Shown here one piece after another: positions 32,992-35,657 of a stretch of DNA of 35,657 nucleotides. The notes beneath the pieces were generated by a model. The model had not been told where the DNA came from, searched no databases, and saw nothing but the letters and a program-made list of their open reading frames with translations. Where the stretch lies: assembly GCA_025359665.1 (NCBI GenBank), contig JANYFU010000410.1, positions 1 through 35,657 on the forward strand. The letters are read 5' to 3'. Numbering within the stretch: the stretch's first letter is position 1; each line of letters opens with the position of its first letter. This DNA is from Caulobacteraceae bacterium (GTDB lineage: Bacteria > Pseudomonadota > Alphaproteobacteria > Caulobacterales > Caulobacteraceae). Position numbers and translations under genes: made by a program.

Positions 32992-34821
32992 ATGAGGCTC
33001 GCAACGTTCCTGCTGGCTTCGGTTGCGGTTCTTGGGCCGAGCTTGGCCCTCGCCGCCGATCCGGCGCCTGCTCACGAGAAGTTCCCATCCGTCACACCAG
33101 TGATTGAACAGGTCCCGCCGGCCAAGGACCCTGAACTGATCGAGGGCAGGCAGCGGCCTGGTTTGCAACCATCCTATCCTCCGGCCTTTGTACAGACCAA
33201 CCCCGGCGCCGTACTGCCGCCCCAGGCAAGTTCGTTTCCGACAGATCAGATTCCGGTGCCCGATCGATGGCGTCTGTCAGCCGCCCTTGGGTTGGTGCAC
33301 CCTCGGCGATTTGATCCCTACAACCAGAATACGCTGAAAGGCGACCGGCCATTGAAGGGAACCGAAGACTGGTTCCTGGTTCTGAACGGTATCTCCGACA
33401 CGGTCGTCGAGCCGCGATCCTTTCCCACCGGCATCACCCCTCAATCAACCGAGCGTCCAGGCACGCTCGACGCCTTCGGCCGGTCGAACAGTCTCGGCCT
33501 TTCGCAAACCTTCATCGCCGGCGCCTCGCTGATTAAAGGCTCAACCGCCTTCAAGCCATCGGAGTGGGACTTCACGGTCTCGGTGGCGTTCAATTTCAAT
33601 TTCGCCTCGGCTTCAGAGCGTCAGTTGTTATCGGTCAATCCCAGCAGAGGGCTTGAGCGCATCGACGGTTTCGTCGGCCTTCAGGAATTCTTCGTCGAGC
33701 GGCACCTGCGCAATGTCTCGGATCGCTATGACTTCGACGCGGTGCGGATTGGCATCCAGCCGTTCACCACCGACTTTCGGGGCTTTCTGTTCCAGGACAG
33801 CCAGCTGGGTATCCGCCTGTTCGGCGACCGCGACGGCAACCGGTGGCAGTACAATCTGGCGTTCTTCGACCGGCTGGTGAAGGACACCAATTCCGGCCTC
33901 AACGACGTCACCCAGGCGCCGCGCAAGGACTATGTCGCGATCGCCAATGTCTATCGCCAGGACTTCCCGTTTCCAGGCCTCACCTCCCAACTGACGGTGG
34001 TCTACAACGCCAGCCGCGAAGGCGATGACGTCGTCTTCAACAAAAATGGCTTTCCGGTGATCCCCGCCATCATTGGCAATGATCGGGCGCGCGACTACGA
34101 TGTGGTCTACCTCGGCTATAACGCCGATGGCCATATCGGTCGGTTCAATATTACGGCCTCGACCTATCTGGCTCTGGGTCAGGATCGCAACAACATCTTC
34201 ACCGGCAAACCGTCCGATATCAGGGCATGGTTCGCCGCGGCCGAGCCCAGCTACGACTTCGACTGGTTCCGGGTTCGCCTGTCGGGTCTTTACGCTTCCG
34301 GCAACCATGATCCACGCGGCCACACCGAGACTGGCTTCGACTCGATCATGGAGAATCCGCAATTCGCGGGCGCTGACGCCAGCTATTTCGTCCGCCAGTC
34401 GATCCCCTTTATCGGTGGCGGCGGCGTGGGCCTCAACGGCCCCAACGGCATTCTTCTGGATCTGCGGTCTTCAAAGGATGAGGGTCAGTCGAATTTCAAC
34501 AATCCTGGCACGGCACTGTTGGGCGTGGGCGCGGATTTCGACGTGCTTCCGCAACTGCGGATTACAACCAACATTAACCACGTTTGGTTCGCCGACACTA
34601 ATGTGATCAAGGCCTTGCGCCAGCAGGGAACAGTCTCGAATGACCTGGGCTGGGATTATTCGGTCTCGACCATCTGGCGCCCGCGAATGACCCAGAATAT
34701 TATTTTCCGGTTGTCGGGCGCGATCTTCGAGCCCGGCGCGGGGTTCAACGATCTGTTCACGTCGGTGGGGCATGACTCGGTATTCTACTCTATTCTGCTG
34801 AACACCGTATTGGCTTTCTAG
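32992..34821 (+). CDS. Outer-membrane beta-barrel candidate of a cytochrome operon
   Basis: 609-residue exported protein. A signal peptide covers about 1-22 (MRLATFLLASVAVLGPSLALAA). A Pro-rich periplasmic stretch covers about 23-95. A long series of alternating amphipathic strands rich in aromatic residues follows, for example WDFTVSVAFNFNF, YDFDAVRIGIQPF, RFNITASTYLAL and FRVRLSGLYASG. It ends in the outer-membrane targeting signature NTVLAF. No CxxCH occurs. It is not recognisably MtrB or PioB. Position between multihaem cytochromes suggests it sheathes one of them in the outer membrane, or acts as the operon's own porin. Confidence 0.8.
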   Translation: MRLATFLLASVAVLGPSLALAADPAPAHEKFPSVTPVIEQVPPAKDPELIEGRQRPGLQPSYPPAFVQTNPGAVLPPQASSFPTDQIPVPDRWRLSAALGLVHPRRFDPYNQNTLKGDRPLKGTEDWFLVLNGISDTVVEPRSFPTGITPQSTERPGTLDAFGRSNSLGLSQTFIAGASLIKGSTAFKPSEWDFTVSVAFNFNFASASERQLLSVNPSRGLERIDGFVGLQEFFVERHLRNVSDRYDFDAVRIGIQPFTTDFRGFLFQDSQLGIRLFGDRDGNRWQYNLAFFDRLVKDTNSGLNDVTQAPRKDYVAIANVYRQDFPFPGLTSQLTVVYNASREGDDVVFNKNGFPVIPAIIGNDRARDYDVVYLGYNADGHIGRFNITASTYLALGQDRNNIFTGKPSDIRAWFAAAEPSYDFDWFRVRLSGLYASGNHDPRGHTETGFDSIMENPQFAGADASYFVRQSIPFIGGGGVGLNGPNGILLDLRSSKDEGQSNFNNPGTALLGVGADFDVLPQLRITTNINHVWFADTNVIKALRQQGTVSNDLGWDYSVSTIWRPRMTQNIIFRLSGAIFEPGAGFNDLFTSVGHDSVFYSILLNTVLAF

Positions 34822-34845
34822 GGGAGCGGGGCCACGAAACGCGTG

Positions 34846-35657
34846 ATGAAATCGTGGGTATCCTGGGTTCTGGCGTTGGTCGCGCTGGTGGTGATCTTGC
34901 CATGGGCGGTCGCCGCCAACGATGAGGAAAAGCCTGTCGAGCGTCACTATGTGACCGCGCCGGCCGCGCCGACCGGCGAGACCGTGGAACAGGCAGAGGC
35001 CAAGAGCGCCGGCTGCAAGAGCTGTCACACGTCGTCCGACACCTGGACGATGCACAAGTCCAAGGCGGTGGTTCTTGGATGTGTCGATTGCCATGGCGGC
35101 AACGCCTCGGTGACGGCGCCGGCCGGCCTCGCCAAGACTGATTCTCAATATGCCAGGCTGCGCGATCAGGCCCACGTTCTGCCGCGCTTCCCCAAGGCCT
35201 GGGGCTTCCCCCATTCGGCCAAACCCAAGGAAAGCTACACCCTGTTAAACCGCGAGGCGCCGGAGTTCGTGCGTTTCGTCAATCCGTCGGACTATCGCGT
35301 GGCGCGCTTGTCGTGCGGCGGCTGCCACCTGGCGCAGATTCAAGTCAGCGAGCGATCGATCATGTCGACCGGCGCGATGCTGTTTGGCGGTGCGTCCTAT
35401 AACAACGGCATCTTGCCCTATAAGCACTACGTTCTTGGCGAGGCCTACACAGACAAGGGCGAACCCGCGAAGTTGCTGTCGCCAGGCACGGCGCCGGGGT
35501 CGAAACCTGGAACAGTGACGGATGCGGAAAAGGCGCGTGGCGCCCTCTCGGTGCTCTACCCGCTGCCGACCTGGCAGGTTGACCCGCCAGGCGACAATTT
35601 CCGGGTGTTCGAGCGTGGTGGCCGGACCATCGGTACGCAGTTCCCTGAAATCGGCCT
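34846..35657 (+). CDS. Multihaem cytochrome c, 3' end beyond the window
   Basis: The open frame runs off the right edge; about 270 residues are visible. The start is ATG 34846, with GTG 34843 directly before it, and GGGGAG lies upstream near 34821. A signal peptide spans about 1-24 (MKSWVSWVLALVALVVILPWAVAA). Haem motifs so far are CKSCH (57-61), CVDCH (79-83) and CGGCH (157-161). A large segment FVRFVNPSDYRVARLSCGGCH is followed by SIMSTGAMLFGGASYNNGILPYKHYVLGE, a pattern I associate with long multihaem cytochromes. More haems are therefore likely downstream. It follows the barrel gene by 24 bp in the same operon. Confidence 0.85.
   Translation, partial: MKSWVSWVLALVALVVILPWAVAANDEEKPVERHYVTAPAAPTGETVEQAEAKSAGCKSCHTSSDTWTMHKSKAVVLGCVDCHGGNASVTAPAGLAKTDSQYARLRDQAHVLPRFPKAWGFPHSAKPKESYTLLNREAPEFVRFVNPSDYRVARLSCGGCHLAQIQVSERSIMSTGAMLFGGASYNNGILPYKHYVLGEAYTDKGEPAKLLSPGTAPGSKPGTVTDAEKARGALSVLYPLPTWQVDPPGDNFRVFERGGRTIGTQFPEIG

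Overview
The window reads as chromosomal DNA of a Caulobacterales-type alphaproteobacterium (Caulobacter/Phenylobacterium-like). The evidence is high-GC codon use, frequent TTG/GTG starts, tightly overlapping operons (ATGA, TGATG, TAATG), a GcrA-type C-terminal motif, and a pst-phoU-phoB operon. No RNA genes, CRISPR arrays or insertion sequences were recognised. This assignment is inference from gene content; no search was run.

Layout. 1-4.2 kb holds housekeeping and lipid-related single genes: acyl-CoA thioesterase II, a zinc-type dehydrogenase, the 23S rRNA methyltransferase RlmJ, a membrane-anchored helix-hairpin-helix protein and a carboxymuconolactone-decarboxylase-family protein. 4.2-7.8 kb (minus) holds the two methylmalonyl-CoA mutase subunits. 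7.8-14.8 kb (minus) is a phosphate-starvation block: a phosphate-selective-type porin with its own terminator, then pstS-pstC-pstA-pstB-phoU-phoB. PHO-box-like repeats lie upstream of the porin and pstS. phoR is not in the window. 14.9-18 kb holds a nitronate monooxygenase and a MarR/MFS-exporter operon with a clear inverted-repeat operator.

18-21 kb is an accessory-looking regulatory island. It has two small unknown genes, about 0.8 kb without a convincing gene, an XRE repressor, a very small GcrA-C-terminal-like protein, and a coupled DUF6456-like protein. Three copies of the 11-mer TTGCATAATGC link its promoters. Two of these are centres of long palindromes, one lying on a sigma70-type promoter. 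The layout recalls the RogA/GafYZ control module of Caulobacter gene transfer agents, but that is a hypothesis.

21-25.1 kb is a lysine/2-aminoadipate catabolic module: a divergent Lrp regulator, a saccharopine/lysine-dehydrogenase-like enzyme, an antiquitin-type aldehyde dehydrogenase and a following SDR. 25.1-26.5 kb holds a bacterial PH-domain protein and an enoyl-CoA hydratase. 26.5-29.3 kb (minus) is a tandem exported amidohydrolase pair; the second member has lost its HxH metal motif.

29.5 kb to the right edge is the most novel-looking locus. It is a compact operon with an exported five-haem cytochrome, a two-domain GlcG/HbpS-like lipoprotein, a 609-residue outer-membrane beta-barrel candidate and a second multihaem cytochrome cut by the window edge. 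It has the parts list of a porin-cytochrome electron conduit across the outer membrane, but it does not look like a textbook MtrAB or PioAB pair.
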